Shown here piece after piece: positions 32,431-40,906 of a stretch of 64,000 nucleotides of DNA; the first letter of the stretch is position 1, and each line of letters begins with the position of its first letter. Source of the stretch: Streptomyces sp. WM6386 (GTDB taxonomy: Bacteria; Actinomycetota; Actinomycetes; Streptomycetales; Streptomycetaceae); the NCBI RefSeq assembly GCF_000972385.1, contig NZ_JXTE01000008.1:1-64000 (forward strand). Reading direction: 5' to 3'. The translations under genes were made by a program, and so were the position numbers. Below the pieces are notes generated by a model that saw nothing but the letters and a program-made list of their open reading frames with translations, had not been told where the DNA came from and did not search any database.

Positions 32431-32694
32431 GTGCGGCAGGCTGCTTCTCGTGACCGCCCTGCCCGGGTCGTCTGGGACCACCGGGCCGGCGTCGAGGAGT
32501 GGTGGAGCGGGGCCGCGGGCGGCGTCGCCACCATCGGGCTCGTCGTCACCTCGCAGGCCACGCAGACCGTCGTACGGGTCAGGCGGGAGTACGAGCGGCT
32601 GAGTGCCGAATTCGCCGAAGGGGAGGGCCGGTTGGTCCTCCCCCACCGTGCGCTGCTGGCCTCGGGTCGGCGGCTCAGTTGCCCGAGACCGTGA
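32431..32694 (+). pseudogene. C-terminal remnant of a SAM-dependent methyltransferase
   Basis: An 87-codon frame directly after a terminator. VVWDHRAGVEEWWSGAAGGVATIGLVV and the following RVRREYERLSAEF, then LPHRALLASGRR, read like the last 75 residues of Streptomyces class I methyltransferases. The SAM-binding motifs that should precede them are absent. No Shine-Dalgarno box or promoter is seen, and the stop overlaps the 3' end of LCP6. I interpret it as the surviving 3' end of a deleted gene; expression as a small protein cannot be excluded. Confidence 0.55.
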
Positions 32695-33973
32695 CCGTCT
32701 CGTCGTTCTTCAGCTGCTCCACGAGCGTCTTCACCTTCGCCGTGTCCCAGACGAGGTTGCCGTTGGAGGAACCGGAGATCGGCATGTTCATGGACTTGCC
32801 GTCGCCGCTGTTGACGCTCTTCATGGCCCAGAACATGTCGGCGAGGTCGAACAGGCCCATGTCCTTGTCGACGATGAGGGAGTCGAGGCCGGCGCCCATG
32901 GTCGGGTAGAGCTTGAAGGGGTTCAGGACCGTGCCCGGGGTGGCGACCTGGTTGGCGAGGGCGGCGAGGAACTTCTGCTGGTTCTTCGTACGGTCCAGGT
33001 CGGAGGCCTTGAGGGCGTACCGGGTGCGGACGAAGGCCAGGGACTGCTCGCCGTTCAGGGTCTGCTTGCCCGCCTCGAAGTCGGCGCCGGACTTGGTGTC
33101 CTTCATACCGCCCTTCGGGATGGTGATCTCGACGCCGCCCACCGCGTCCACGATGTTCGCGAAGCCCGCGAAGCCGATCTCGACGTAGTGGTCGATGCGC
33201 AGCCCGGTGTTGAACTCGACCGTGCGGACCAGCAGCTCGGGGCCGTCCTCGGCGTACGCCGCATTGAGCTTCGTGTGCCGGCCGGTGCCCTTGTACGTCT
33301 TGCCGGACTCGGAGCCGACGAACGACGGGATCTCCACGTCCGAGTCACGCGGCAGGGAGACCAGCGTGTCGCCGTTGCTGCCGGTGTGCAGGATCATCAT
33401 CGAGTCCGTGCGCTTGCCCTCGGCGGACCCGGTGTGCAGCTTCTTCTTCTCCTCGGCGGACATGCCGGCACGGCTGTCGGAACCGACGATCAGGTAGTTC
33501 GTGCCCTCGCCCCCGTCAGGCCGGTCGATGACCTTGGAGAGGTCGACCTCGCGGTTGAGCTTGGAGTCGGCCCAGAAGTAGGTGCCGATCGTCGTCACGA
33601 CCAGGACGGTCACGACGGTGATCGCCGTCCACTTGATGCGGCGGCGCCAGTTCGGCGCGGGACGCGGCTCGTGCGTACCGCCGCCGGGACCGCCCGGTCC
33701 GCCGCCGCCGTAGACCTGGCCGGTGTTGTAGCCGCTGTCGTACCCGTCGGCGGCGGTGGCGTCGCCGTAACCGCCGCCCCCGTACGCCGGCTGCTGCGGC
33801 ACCCCGCCCGCGTGCGGCGGCGCGGACTGGCCGGGGCCGCCCCCGTAACCGCCCGAGGCGGGGCGGCGGACCTGCCGCATGGCGCGCGCACCTTCGGGCT
33901 GTGCGCTGGCGCTGCCGCGTCCGTACCGGTTGCCGCGGTTCTCGTCGGACCATGCCTCGGGCCAATCGTTCAT
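32675..33973 (-). CDS. LCP family protein 6
   Basis: 432 residues. The cytoplasmic N-terminus is a low-complexity Gly/Tyr/Pro-rich region (for example GGYGGGPGQSAPPHAGG) of about 100 residues, followed by a membrane helix near 108-130 (WTAITVVTVLVVTTIGTYF). The extracellular LCP domain has NYLIVGSDSRAG, RTDSMMILHTG, VSLPRDSDVEIP, TKLNAAYAEDGPELLVRTVE and FVRTRYALKASDLDRTKNQQ. There is no LytR_C domain. It probably transfers glycopolymers to peptidoglycan, like the other five in this window. ATG 33973 is used; the upstream extension to 34054 runs into the promoter region of the thioesterase gene. Confidence 0.9.
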   Translation of the reverse strand: MNDWPEAWSDENRGNRYGRGSASAQPEGARAMRQVRRPASGGYGGGPGQSAPPHAGGVPQQPAYGGGGYGDATAADGYDSGYNTGQVYGGGGPGGPGGGTHEPRPAPNWRRRIKWTAITVVTVLVVTTIGTYFWADSKLNREVDLSKVIDRPDGGEGTNYLIVGSDSRAGMSAEEKKKLHTGSAEGKRTDSMMILHTGSNGDTLVSLPRDSDVEIPSFVGSESGKTYKGTGRHTKLNAAYAEDGPELLVRTVEFNTGLRIDHYVEIGFAGFANIVDAVGGVEITIPKGGMKDTKSGADFEAGKQTLNGEQSLAFVRTRYALKASDLDRTKNQQKFLAALANQVATPGTVLNPFKLYPTMGAGLDSLIVDKDMGLFDLADMFWAMKSVNSGDGKSMNMPISGSSNGNLVWDTAKVKTLVEQLKNDETVTVSGN

Positions 33974-34092
33974 GGGGCCCAGTGTGCAGGGAACGGCTGT
34001 GTCCTTTACAAGGGTCGTAGGAAAATCAGGGCACTGCTGTTGCGAACCCAACACAAAAGCCGCTGATGTGACCTCGGCATAAGGTGGAGGCC

Positions 34093-34641
34093 ATGACAGA
34101 CCAGGCCCCTTCGGCGGAGTCCGACATCCCGGGCAAGCCCACCTCGGCGTCCCGCACCACGCTCAGCCACATCATGACCCACAACGACACCAACCTGCTG
34201 GGGACGGTGCACGGCGGCGTGATCATGAAGCTGGTCGACGACGCGGCGGGCGCGGTGGCCGGACGGCACTCAGGCGGGCCCGCCGTCACCGCCTCCATGG
34301 ACGAGATGGCCTTCCTGGAGCCGGTCCGCGTCGGTGACCTCGTCCATGTGAAGGCCCAGGTCAACTGGACCGGGCGGACCTCGATGGAGGTCGGGGTGCG
34401 GGTGCTCGCCGAGCGCTGGAACAAGTCCGACCCTGCCACCCAGGTCGGCTCCGCCTACCTCGTCTTCGCCGCGGTCGACGCCGACGGCAAGCCCCGCATC
34501 GTGCCCCCCGTCCTCCCGGAGACCGAGCGCGACAAGCGCCGCTACCAGGAGGCCCAGATCCGCCGCACGCACCGGCTGGCCCGGCGCCGCGCGATCATGG
34601 AGCTGCGGGAGAAGCGGGCGGCGGAGGGGTTCGAGGACTGA
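34093..34641 (+). CDS. Acyl-CoA thioesterase (hotdog fold)
   Basis: 182-residue cytosolic acyl-CoA hydrolase. The hotdog core contains HIMTHNDTNLLGTVHGGVIMKLVDDAAG, where the Asn-Asp and the HGG turn before the helix are the active-site pattern of the YciA/BFIT type, and VTASMDEMAFLEPVRVGDLV as the second half. A basic C-terminal tail (RRTHRLARRRAIMELREKRA) is extra. ATG 34093 directly follows AAGGTGGAGG; GTG 34084 is too close to that box. It is convergent with an acyl-CoA dehydrogenase, and the two share a terminator. Confidence 0.9.
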   Translation: MTDQAPSAESDIPGKPTSASRTTLSHIMTHNDTNLLGTVHGGVIMKLVDDAAGAVAGRHSGGPAVTASMDEMAFLEPVRVGDLVHVKAQVNWTGRTSMEVGVRVLAERWNKSDPATQVGSAYLVFAAVDADGKPRIVPPVLPETERDKRRYQEAQIRRTHRLARRRAIMELREKRAAEGFED

Positions 34642-34657
34642 CCTCACCGGCAGCGAA

Positions 34658-34688
34658 AAGGGGCGCCCGGTCGACCCGGGCGCCCCTT
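34658..34688. terminator. Bidirectional terminator
   Basis: AAGGGGCGCCCGG (34658-34670) and CCGGGCGCCCCTT (34676-34688) form a perfect 13-bp stem with a five-base loop between convergent genes. The A-run on the left and T on the right suit termination on both strands. Confidence 0.88.
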
Positions 34689-34701
34689 CGCGTGCTGCGC
34701 G

Positions 34702-35859
34702 CTACGGCAGGTTGCGGGCCATCACGATCCGCTGGACCTGGTTCGTACCTTCGTATATTTGTGTGATTTTGGCGTCGCGCATCATGCGCTCCACCGGGTA
34801 GTCACGGGTGTACCCGTACCCGCCCAGCAGCTGCACCGCGTCCGTCGTGACCTCCATCGCCACGTCCGAGGCGAAGCACTTGGCGGCGGCGCCCTGGAAG
34901 GTGAGGTCGGAGTCGCCGCGCTCGGAGGCGGCCGCGGCCTGGTAGGTGAGGGCGCGGGCGGCGGCGATCTTCATGGCCATGTCGGCGAGCATGAACTGGA
35001 TGCCCTGGAACTCGGCGATGGCCTTGCCGAACTGCTTGCGCTCCTGGACATAGCCCTTGGCGTAGTCGAGGGCGCCCTGGGCGACACCGAGGGCCTGGGC
35101 CGCGATCGTGATCCGCGTGTGGTCCAGGGTCTTCATCGCCGTGGCGAAGCCGGTGCCCTCCTCGCCGATCATGCGGTCGGCGGGGATGCGGACGTTGTCG
35201 AGGTAGACCTCGCGGGTCGGGGAGCCCTTGATGCCGAGCTTCTTCTCGGGGGCGCCGAAGGAGACGCCCTCGTCGGACTTCTCGACGACGAAGGCGGAGA
35301 TGCCCTTCGAGCGCTTGGAGGGGTCCGTCACGGCCATGACCGTGTAGTACTCGGACTCGCCCGCGTTGGTGATCCAGCGCTTCACGCCGTTGAGGATCCA
35401 GTGGTCGCCGTCGCGGACCGCCTTGGTCTTCATGCCGGCCGCGTCGGAGCCCGCGTCGGGCTCCGAGAGCGCGTACGAGAACATGCCGTCGCCCTTGGCG
35501 AGCGGACCCAGGTACTTCTTCTTCAGCTCCTCGGAGCCGGAGAGGATCACCGGGAGCGAGCCCAGCTTGTTGACCGCGGGGATCAGGGAGGAGGAGACGC
35601 AGACGCGCGCGACCTCCTCGATCACGATCACCGTGGCCAGCGCGTCCGCGCCCGCGCCGCCGTACTCCTCGGGTACGTGTACGGCGTGCAGGTCGCTCGC
35701 GACCAGAGCGTCGAGGGCCTCCCGCGGGAAGCGGGCCTCCTCGTCCACCGCGGCGGCGTACGGCGCGATCTTCGCCTCGGCCAGCGAGCGGATGGCGTCG
35801 CGGAGCATGTCGTGCTCCTCGGACGGGCGGTACAGGTCGAAGTCAGCCGATCCGGCCAA
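34702..35859 (-). CDS. Acyl-CoA dehydrogenase
   Basis: FAD-dependent acyl-CoA dehydrogenase of 385 residues, the standard length. Visible are YALSEPDAGSDAAGM (FAD/substrate loop), WITNAGESEYYTVMAV, the central QFGKAIAEFQGIQFMLADMA helix and the C-terminal QIYEGTNQVQRIVMARNLP, where the glutamate is the expected catalytic base. It should introduce a double bond into a fatty or branched-chain acyl-CoA; chain preference cannot be told. It is read leftward as a single gene, with an AT-rich promoter stretch (about 35875-35925) upstream. Confidence 0.93.
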   Translation of the reverse strand: MAGSADFDLYRPSEEHDMLRDAIRSLAEAKIAPYAAAVDEEARFPREALDALVASDLHAVHVPEEYGGAGADALATVIVIEEVARVCVSSSLIPAVNKLGSLPVILSGSEELKKKYLGPLAKGDGMFSYALSEPDAGSDAAGMKTKAVRDGDHWILNGVKRWITNAGESEYYTVMAVTDPSKRSKGISAFVVEKSDEGVSFGAPEKKLGIKGSPTREVYLDNVRIPADRMIGEEGTGFATAMKTLDHTRITIAAQALGVAQGALDYAKGYVQERKQFGKAIAEFQGIQFMLADMAMKIAAARALTYQAAAASERGDSDLTFQGAAAKCFASDVAMEVTTDAVQLLGGYGYTRDYPVERMMRDAKITQIYEGTNQVQRIVMARNLP

Positions 35860-36048
35860 GGTGTCTCACGCTCCAAATGCGCTGCGATGCCGACGCTAAT
35901 TACCGTTAAGTAACTCAAATTTTAGGGGCCCGCTCACGGGAGTGATACGTGAGCTTGGCGACAGGGGGAAAGCTGCCCGCCGTGGGGCCCCGCCACGCCC
36001 CTACTAGGATCGGGCAGCGCACCCACGACGTCCCTCTCTGGAGCATCC

Positions 36049-37392
36049 ATGAGCCTCAAGATCACCGTGATCGGCACCGGCTATCTCGGCGCCACCCACG
36101 CCGCGGCCATGGCCGAGCTCGGTTTCGAGGTGCTGGGGCTCGATGTCGTGCCCGAGAAGATCGCCATGCTGCAGCGCGGCGAGGTCCCCATGTACGAGCC
36201 CGGCCTGGAGGACCTGCTGCGCAAGCACGTCGCCGGCATCGAGGGTTCCACCGGGCGGCTCCGCTTCACCATGGACTTCGCCGAGGTCGGCGCGTTCGGT
36301 GACATCCACTTCGTCTGCGTGAACACTCCGCAGCGGCACGGCGAGTACGCCGCGGACATGTCCTACGTCGAATCCGCCATCGCCTCCCTCGCGCCGCACC
36401 TCACGGGCCCCGCCCTCGTCGTGGGCAAGTCCACCGTCCCCGTCGGTTCCGCCGACCGTCTCGCCGCCTACCTGGCCGAGAACGCGCCCGCCGGTGCGGA
36501 CGCCGAGCTGGCCTGGAACCCGGAGTTCCTGCGCGAGGGCTTCGCCGTCGACGACACGCTGCACCCCGACCGGGTCGTGGTCGGGGTGCGCAGTGAGCGG
36601 GCCGAGAAGCTGCTGCGCGAGGTGTACGCGACGCCGGTCGAAGAGGGGACGCCGTTCGTCGTCACCGACTTCCCGACCGCCGAGCTGGTGAAGACCTCGG
36701 CGAACTCCTTCCTCGCCACGAAGATCTCCTTCATCAACGCGATGGCGGAGGTGTGCGAGGCCGCGGGCGGCGATGTCGTCAAGCTGGCCGAGGCCATCGG
36801 GTACGACGACCGGATCGGCAAGAAGTTCCTCCGGGCCGGCATCGGCTTCGGCGGCGGCTGTCTGCCCAAGGACATCCGGGCCTTCCTGGCGCGTGCCGGT
36901 GAGCTCGGCGCGGACCAGGCGCTGTCGTTCCTGCGCGAGATCGACTCGATCAACATGCGCCAGCGCGGGCAGATGGTGGAGCTGGCCCGGGAGGCGCTCG
37001 GGGGCGGGTCGTTCCTGGGCAAGCGGGTCGCGGTGCTCGGGGCCAGCTTCAAGCCCGACTCGGACGACGTGCGGGACTCGCCCGCGCTGAACGTCGCCGG
37101 CCAGATCCACCTCCAGGGCGGCCAGGTGACGGTGTACGACCCGAAGGGCATGGGGAACGCCCGTCAGGTCTTCCCGACGCTCGGGTACGCCGATTCCGCC
37201 GTCGAGGCCGTACGGGGTGCGGATGTCGTGCTGCATCTGACGGAGTGGCGGGAGTTCCGCGAGCTGGACCCGGCGGCGCTGGGCGAGGTCGCCGCGACCC
37301 GGCTGATCCTCGACGGGCGGAACGCGCTCGACCCGGAGGTGTGGCGCAAGGCCGGATGGTCGTTCCGGGCAATGGGCCGGCCGACGGCCTGA
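36049..37392 (+). CDS. UDP-glucose 6-dehydrogenase
   Basis: 447-residue NAD-dependent enzyme making UDP-glucuronate from UDP-glucose, a precursor for acidic surface polysaccharides. The N-terminal Rossmann loop ITVIGTGYLGATHAAAM is intact. The middle has FVCVNTPQ and KTSANSFLATKISFINAMAE, and the catalytic cysteine lies in GIGFGGGCLPKDIRAFL. The C-terminal UDP-binding domain includes LGASFKPDSDDVRDSPALNV. ATG 36049 starts right at the glycine-loop strand. With the LCP enzymes and glycosyltransferases to the left it fits a teichuronic-acid-like supply role, but that is inference. Confidence 0.94.
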   Translation: MSLKITVIGTGYLGATHAAAMAELGFEVLGLDVVPEKIAMLQRGEVPMYEPGLEDLLRKHVAGIEGSTGRLRFTMDFAEVGAFGDIHFVCVNTPQRHGEYAADMSYVESAIASLAPHLTGPALVVGKSTVPVGSADRLAAYLAENAPAGADAELAWNPEFLREGFAVDDTLHPDRVVVGVRSERAEKLLREVYATPVEEGTPFVVTDFPTAELVKTSANSFLATKISFINAMAEVCEAAGGDVVKLAEAIGYDDRIGKKFLRAGIGFGGGCLPKDIRAFLARAGELGADQALSFLREIDSINMRQRGQMVELAREALGGGSFLGKRVAVLGASFKPDSDDVRDSPALNVAGQIHLQGGQVTVYDPKGMGNARQVFPTLGYADSAVEAVRGADVVLHLTEWREFRELDPAALGEVAATRLILDGRNALDPEVWRKAGWSFRAMGRPTA

Positions 37393-37818
37393 GCCTGCGT
37401 GGTGGCGGAATTCGGAATTAGGCAATAACGCGGCAAAGAAATACTCGGCGAGCGGGTCTCCGTCCATAAAAGCGGTGGCCCGCTTCGTCTTGCGTGGGCC
37501 TGCCAGGCCGCTCCAGCACTGGGCGGCAGGCCTTTCGTACGGCGGCATATGCCAGGCTCCCTGAAATCACCAGACGGGGTTCGATTTCATTCGAGCACTG
37601 TGGCGGAAATATCGATCCGCCTCCCCGAATTCTTCACTTTCACAATGCGCGGAATAAAGGCGGTCTAGCCCGTTCTCACAGCGGGGTCACTCCCCGAAGA
37701 GAGCCAGGCAACAATCGGTTAACGGGCGCGTAGTCAGGCGGAATCCACCCTCCACTCCACTGGTGCGCATTCGCAGCACTCTCCGTTCGGGTTGACCGGA
37801 CCATGACAGGAGTGACTC
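37393..37818. other. Intergenic region upstream of the copper module
   Basis: There is no credible gene in 426 bases. GGCCTGCC (37497-37504) and GGCAGGCC (37525-37532) pair over 8 bp and are followed by TTTCGT, a possible terminator of the dehydrogenase transcript. AGCGGG/CCCGCT (37451-37456, 37479-37484) is a second weak dyad. The middle is AT-rich for this genome. The promoter of the gene at 37819 should be in the last 100 bases, and an AGGAG box lies just before its ATG. Confidence 0.45.
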
Positions 37819-38460
37819 ATGCCGTTGTTCCGCAGGGCGCAGTGGCCCGGCGACCATCGCGATGAACTGGTCGCCGGCGCGCTCGTCGGCGCGGTGGTGA
37901 TCGTGCTCGGCTACGCGTCCGGCATCGGCGCCCCCACCGCCTCCGGTGCCGGTGAGGCCGCCGCGCCCCCGACCTCGCCGCCCGCCGCCACGGCACCGCA
38001 GAGCCCGACCGTGCCGTCGTCGCAGGACCCGGGCGGACAGGTCCCGGTCGGCACCGGGGAGTTTCCCGGGTACGGCACCATCGGCGGCACCGGCGACAGC
38101 GCCGCGCACACCGGGCACGGCACCGGGAGCGGGGGCGAGGGGCACACCGGCCACGGCGACACGCCCGGCACCTCCCCCGGCGCCCCGGCCACCCCCGCGC
38201 CCGCCCCCTCGCCGTCCGGCTCGACGACGGAGCCGCCCTCCGACACCTGCGCGGACGGCGAGGTACGGCTGGTCCAGCCGCTGCTCACCGGCCTGACCGG
38301 CACACTGACGGGTCTGCTCACCACCCCCACCGTCGCCCCCACCGTCACGCCCACCGCGACCCCGTCGGCGGAGCCCTCCCCCTGCGTCGGCCTCGCCCCC
38401 GTATCCGTCCCCGGCCTCCTCGGTATCAGCGCGTCCCCGCTGCCGGAGGCCACGCCATGA
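37819..38460 (+). CDS. Pro/Thr-rich membrane-anchored protein of the copper module
   Basis: 213-residue protein of unknown family. One hydrophobic segment (about 16-37, LVAGALVGAVVIVLGYASG) precedes a long Pro/Ala/Thr/Ser/Gly-rich region, consistent with an N-terminally anchored wall-spanning stalk. A compact piece between two cysteines (TCADGEVRLVQPLLTGLTGTL to SPCVGLAP) lies near the C-terminus. The stop overlaps the ATG of the CopCD gene in ATGA, so it is translated with it and probably works in the same copper process. ATG 37819 has an AGGAG box. I do not recognise homologues with known function. Confidence 0.65.
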   Translation: MPLFRRAQWPGDHRDELVAGALVGAVVIVLGYASGIGAPTASGAGEAAAPPTSPPAATAPQSPTVPSSQDPGGQVPVGTGEFPGYGTIGGTGDSAAHTGHGTGSGGEGHTGHGDTPGTSPGAPATPAPAPSPSGSTTEPPSDTCADGEVRLVQPLLTGLTGTLTGLLTTPTVAPTVTPTATPSAEPSPCVGLAPVSVPGLLGISASPLPEATP

Positions 38461-39758
38461 CCGTCCGCCGCGCCGTCGTCCTCCTGCTCCTCCTGTTCGC
38501 CCCGGTCCTGCTCGCCACCCCCGCCGCCGCCCACACCGAGCTGGTCCGCTCCACGCCCGCGGACGGGTCCGAGCTGAAGCGCGCCCCCGAGCAGCTCACG
38601 CTCGTCTTCGACGAACCGGTCGCCCTGGACGACATACGTGTCGTGACGATGGACGGCAACCGGCTCCCGGTGTCCCGCCTCGGCAAGGACAGCGTGCGGG
38701 TCGCCCTCCCCCGGTCGGGCGACGGCGAGACCGCCGTCACCTGGTCGGTCATCGACGAGGAGGACGGTCACGCCTCCTCCGGCCGGATCGCCTTCGGGGT
38801 CGCGGTACCGGCCGCCCAGGACCGCGGCGACGAGGCCGCACCCGCCCTCTCCCCCTCGGTGCGGAAGGGCCTCGTCGCCGCTCGCTGGGCCGGCTATCTG
38901 TCGCTGGCCCTGTTCGTCGGCGGGCTCGCCTTCGTCGCGCTGCTGTGGCCGCGGGGTGCGGGTGTGCCGCGGGCGCGGGTGTTGCTCGCGCTGGCGTGGA
39001 CGGGCGGGGTGCTGTCGACGGTGGCGAGCATCGGGCTGCAGGGTGCCTACGTCTCCTTCGGCGGTCTGCGGGACGCGTTGCGGCCCTCGTCGTACGCCGA
39101 CGTCCTGACCACCGAGCCCGGCATCGCGCTCGCCGCGCGCGGGCTGCTGTGGGTGCTGGCGGCGGTGGTGCTGGGCGCGCTGCTCCAGGGCGGGGCGCGG
39201 ACCTCCCGCTCGCCGGGCTGGCGGGTGGGCGCGCTCGCGGTGTCGGTCGGTCTGTTGCGGGCGACCGGGATGAGCGGGCACAACTCCGAGGGCGGCGAGC
39301 CGACTTGGGGTGCCCTCGCCGATCTGCTCCATCTGCTCGGCGCCGCCCTGTGGATCGGCGGGCTCGCCATGCTCGCGGTGGCGGTGCTGCCGCGTCGGCG
39401 GGCGGGCGAGCTGGCGGAGGTGGTGCCCGGGTACTCCCGGCTGGCGGCCGTCGCCGTCACCGCGATCGTCGGTGCCGGGATGGTGCTCGCGTGGCAGGTC
39501 GTGGGGTCGTACGACGGTCTGCTGCACACCTCGTACGGGCATCTGCTGCTGGTCAAGGCGGCCGTCCTCGCGGCTGTGCTGCTGATCGCGCAGAGCAGCC
39601 GCCGGTGGGTGCGCACCCGCCTCGATCTCGCCGTGCTGCTGCGCGGCGACGCCGCCACCGTGCGGCCCTTCGGTTACTCGGTCGCGGCCGAGACGGGGCT
39701 GGTCCTCGTCGTGCTGGCCGTGACGAGTCTGCTGGTCACGGCCGATCCCGGCCGCTGA
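38457..39758 (+). CDS. CopC-CopD fusion copper resistance protein
   Basis: 433 residues. After a signal peptide (about 1-24) the mature protein begins HTELVRSTPADGSEL; the N-terminal histidine and the later DEEDGHASSG match CopC copper-site residues. The rest is a CopD domain with about eight membrane helices and the conserved HNSEGGEPTWGALADLLHLLGAALWIGG segment. CopC delivers copper outside the membrane and CopD moves it inward, often for copper enzymes as well as tolerance. It is translationally coupled to the Pro-rich gene upstream (ATGA) and is followed 40 bases later by a cupredoxin gene. The fusion of both parts is common in Gram-positives. Confidence 0.9.
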   Translation: MTVRRAVVLLLLLFAPVLLATPAAAHTELVRSTPADGSELKRAPEQLTLVFDEPVALDDIRVVTMDGNRLPVSRLGKDSVRVALPRSGDGETAVTWSVIDEEDGHASSGRIAFGVAVPAAQDRGDEAAPALSPSVRKGLVAARWAGYLSLALFVGGLAFVALLWPRGAGVPRARVLLALAWTGGVLSTVASIGLQGAYVSFGGLRDALRPSSYADVLTTEPGIALAARGLLWVLAAVVLGALLQGGARTSRSPGWRVGALAVSVGLLRATGMSGHNSEGGEPTWGALADLLHLLGAALWIGGLAMLAVAVLPRRRAGELAEVVPGYSRLAAVAVTAIVGAGMVLAWQVVGSYDGLLHTSYGHLLLVKAAVLAAVLLIAQSSRRWVRTRLDLAVLLRGDAATVRPFGYSVAAETGLVLVVLAVTSLLVTADPGR

Positions 39759-39798
39759 CTCCTCCCACACAACTCCCCACAAGCAAAAGGAGTTCGGA

Positions 39799-40794
39799 GT
39801 GATACGCACCAACGAAACCGGCGAACGGCGGCGCCGCCCGCCCGCCGGAAACCGGGCCCTGCTCGTCGCGGGGCTCGGGGCGGCACTGGCCGCCGTGCTC
39901 AGTCTGGGGCTGCTTCAGGCAGCCGCGGGCAGCGGCACGACGGCCGCCTCGGACACGGCTGCGGGCGCGGCTCAGGCGCCCGCGGCCGCCGCCGAGGCCC
40001 AGCAGGCCGCGGCAGCCGCGCCGGACCACCAGGTCGACATCATGAACAACAAGTTCGGCGACGGTAAGCAGCTCGTCGTCGAGGTCGGCCAGACGGTCCG
40101 GTGGACGAACCACGACAGCGTTCCGCACACGGTCACCACGACCAAGGGCCCGAAGAAGTTCGACTCGGGCACGCTGGAGCAGGGCGACTCGTGGTCGTAC
40201 ACGTTCACCACGGCGGGGACGTACGAGTACTACTGCGCCGTGCACCCGGACATGGTGGCGTCGGTGAAGGTCGTCGAGCCGTCCGACGGCGGTGGCGGAA
40301 CGACGCCCACGCCGACCGCGGCACCCACCGCGACGCCCACGGCCACACCTACGGCCACGCCCACCGGGGCGCCCACCGCGACGCCGACCACCGCTCCGAC
40401 CGCCACCCCGACCGGCGGTTCCGGTGACGGCGGCGACGGGCAGTGCGCCAGCGTCCAGGACGTACTGCTCCCGATCCTGCAACACCTCAACGCGGCCCAC
40501 CTGGAGCGTTCCCCGGGTCAGCAGGTGCAGGACGCGCTCGCGCTCGACGCCTACATCAAGACGCACACGGTGTGGATCGAGAGCATCCTGACGCCGCTCA
40601 CCTCGGGCGGCGGGGCGGTCGCCGACGACACGCTCAGCGTGCTGCTCGCCCACATCAACAGCGCACACCTGGAGGAGTCGCTCGGGCAGCAGGTCACCGA
40701 TCTGCTGAACCTGGACAGCTACGTGAAGATGCACACGGTCTGGGCCGAGCACCTGCTCGCACCCACCGAGAGCTTCGTCACCGGCAGCTGCTGA
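39799..40794 (+). CDS. Exported cupredoxin with duplicated C-terminal His repeat domain
   Basis: 331 residues. The N-terminal signal or anchor helix (about 20-40) and an Ala-rich linker precede a plastocyanin-like domain (about 75-160) with type 1 copper ligands visible as VPHTV and YYCAVHPDMV (His, Cys, His, Met). A Thr-Pro-Ala-Thr repeat linker follows. The C-terminal region has two repeats of about 50 residues, LQHLNAAHLERSPGQQVQD...KTHTVW and LAHINSAHLEESLGQQVTD...KMHTVW, each with three conserved histidines. GTG 39799 follows AAAGGAG. It is likely an electron carrier or copper chaperone at the membrane. The function of the repeat domain is unknown. Confidence 0.82.
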   Translation: MIRTNETGERRRRPPAGNRALLVAGLGAALAAVLSLGLLQAAAGSGTTAASDTAAGAAQAPAAAAEAQQAAAAAPDHQVDIMNNKFGDGKQLVVEVGQTVRWTNHDSVPHTVTTTKGPKKFDSGTLEQGDSWSYTFTTAGTYEYYCAVHPDMVASVKVVEPSDGGGGTTPTPTAAPTATPTATPTATPTGAPTATPTTAPTATPTGGSGDGGDGQCASVQDVLLPILQHLNAAHLERSPGQQVQDALALDAYIKTHTVWIESILTPLTSGGGAVADDTLSVLLAHINSAHLEESLGQQVTDLLNLDSYVKMHTVWAEHLLAPTESFVTGSC

Positions 40795-40906
40795 CCTTCC
40801 CGGGACGAACGCCGGTCCGGCCGAGGCTCAGTCGGCCGGACCGGCGCCGCTCCCCATTCTCCACGCCCCCGCCTCCCCACGGGAACCGCTTTCAAGGAGC
40901 CCCCGG

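Noticed and set aside
37570..37600. GGTTCGATTTC resembling a tRNA T-arm
   Set aside because: No matching T-stem, anticodon arm or acceptor stem could be drawn around it.
37494..37733. A 79-codon frame before the copper module
   Set aside because: No start signals, atypical codon use and overlap with hairpins; no recognisable protein pattern.
40300..40435. Regular repeats that might suggest a CRISPR or minisatellite
   Set aside because: They encode an in-frame Thr-Pro-Ala-Thr linker of the cupredoxin; there are no spacers of constant length.
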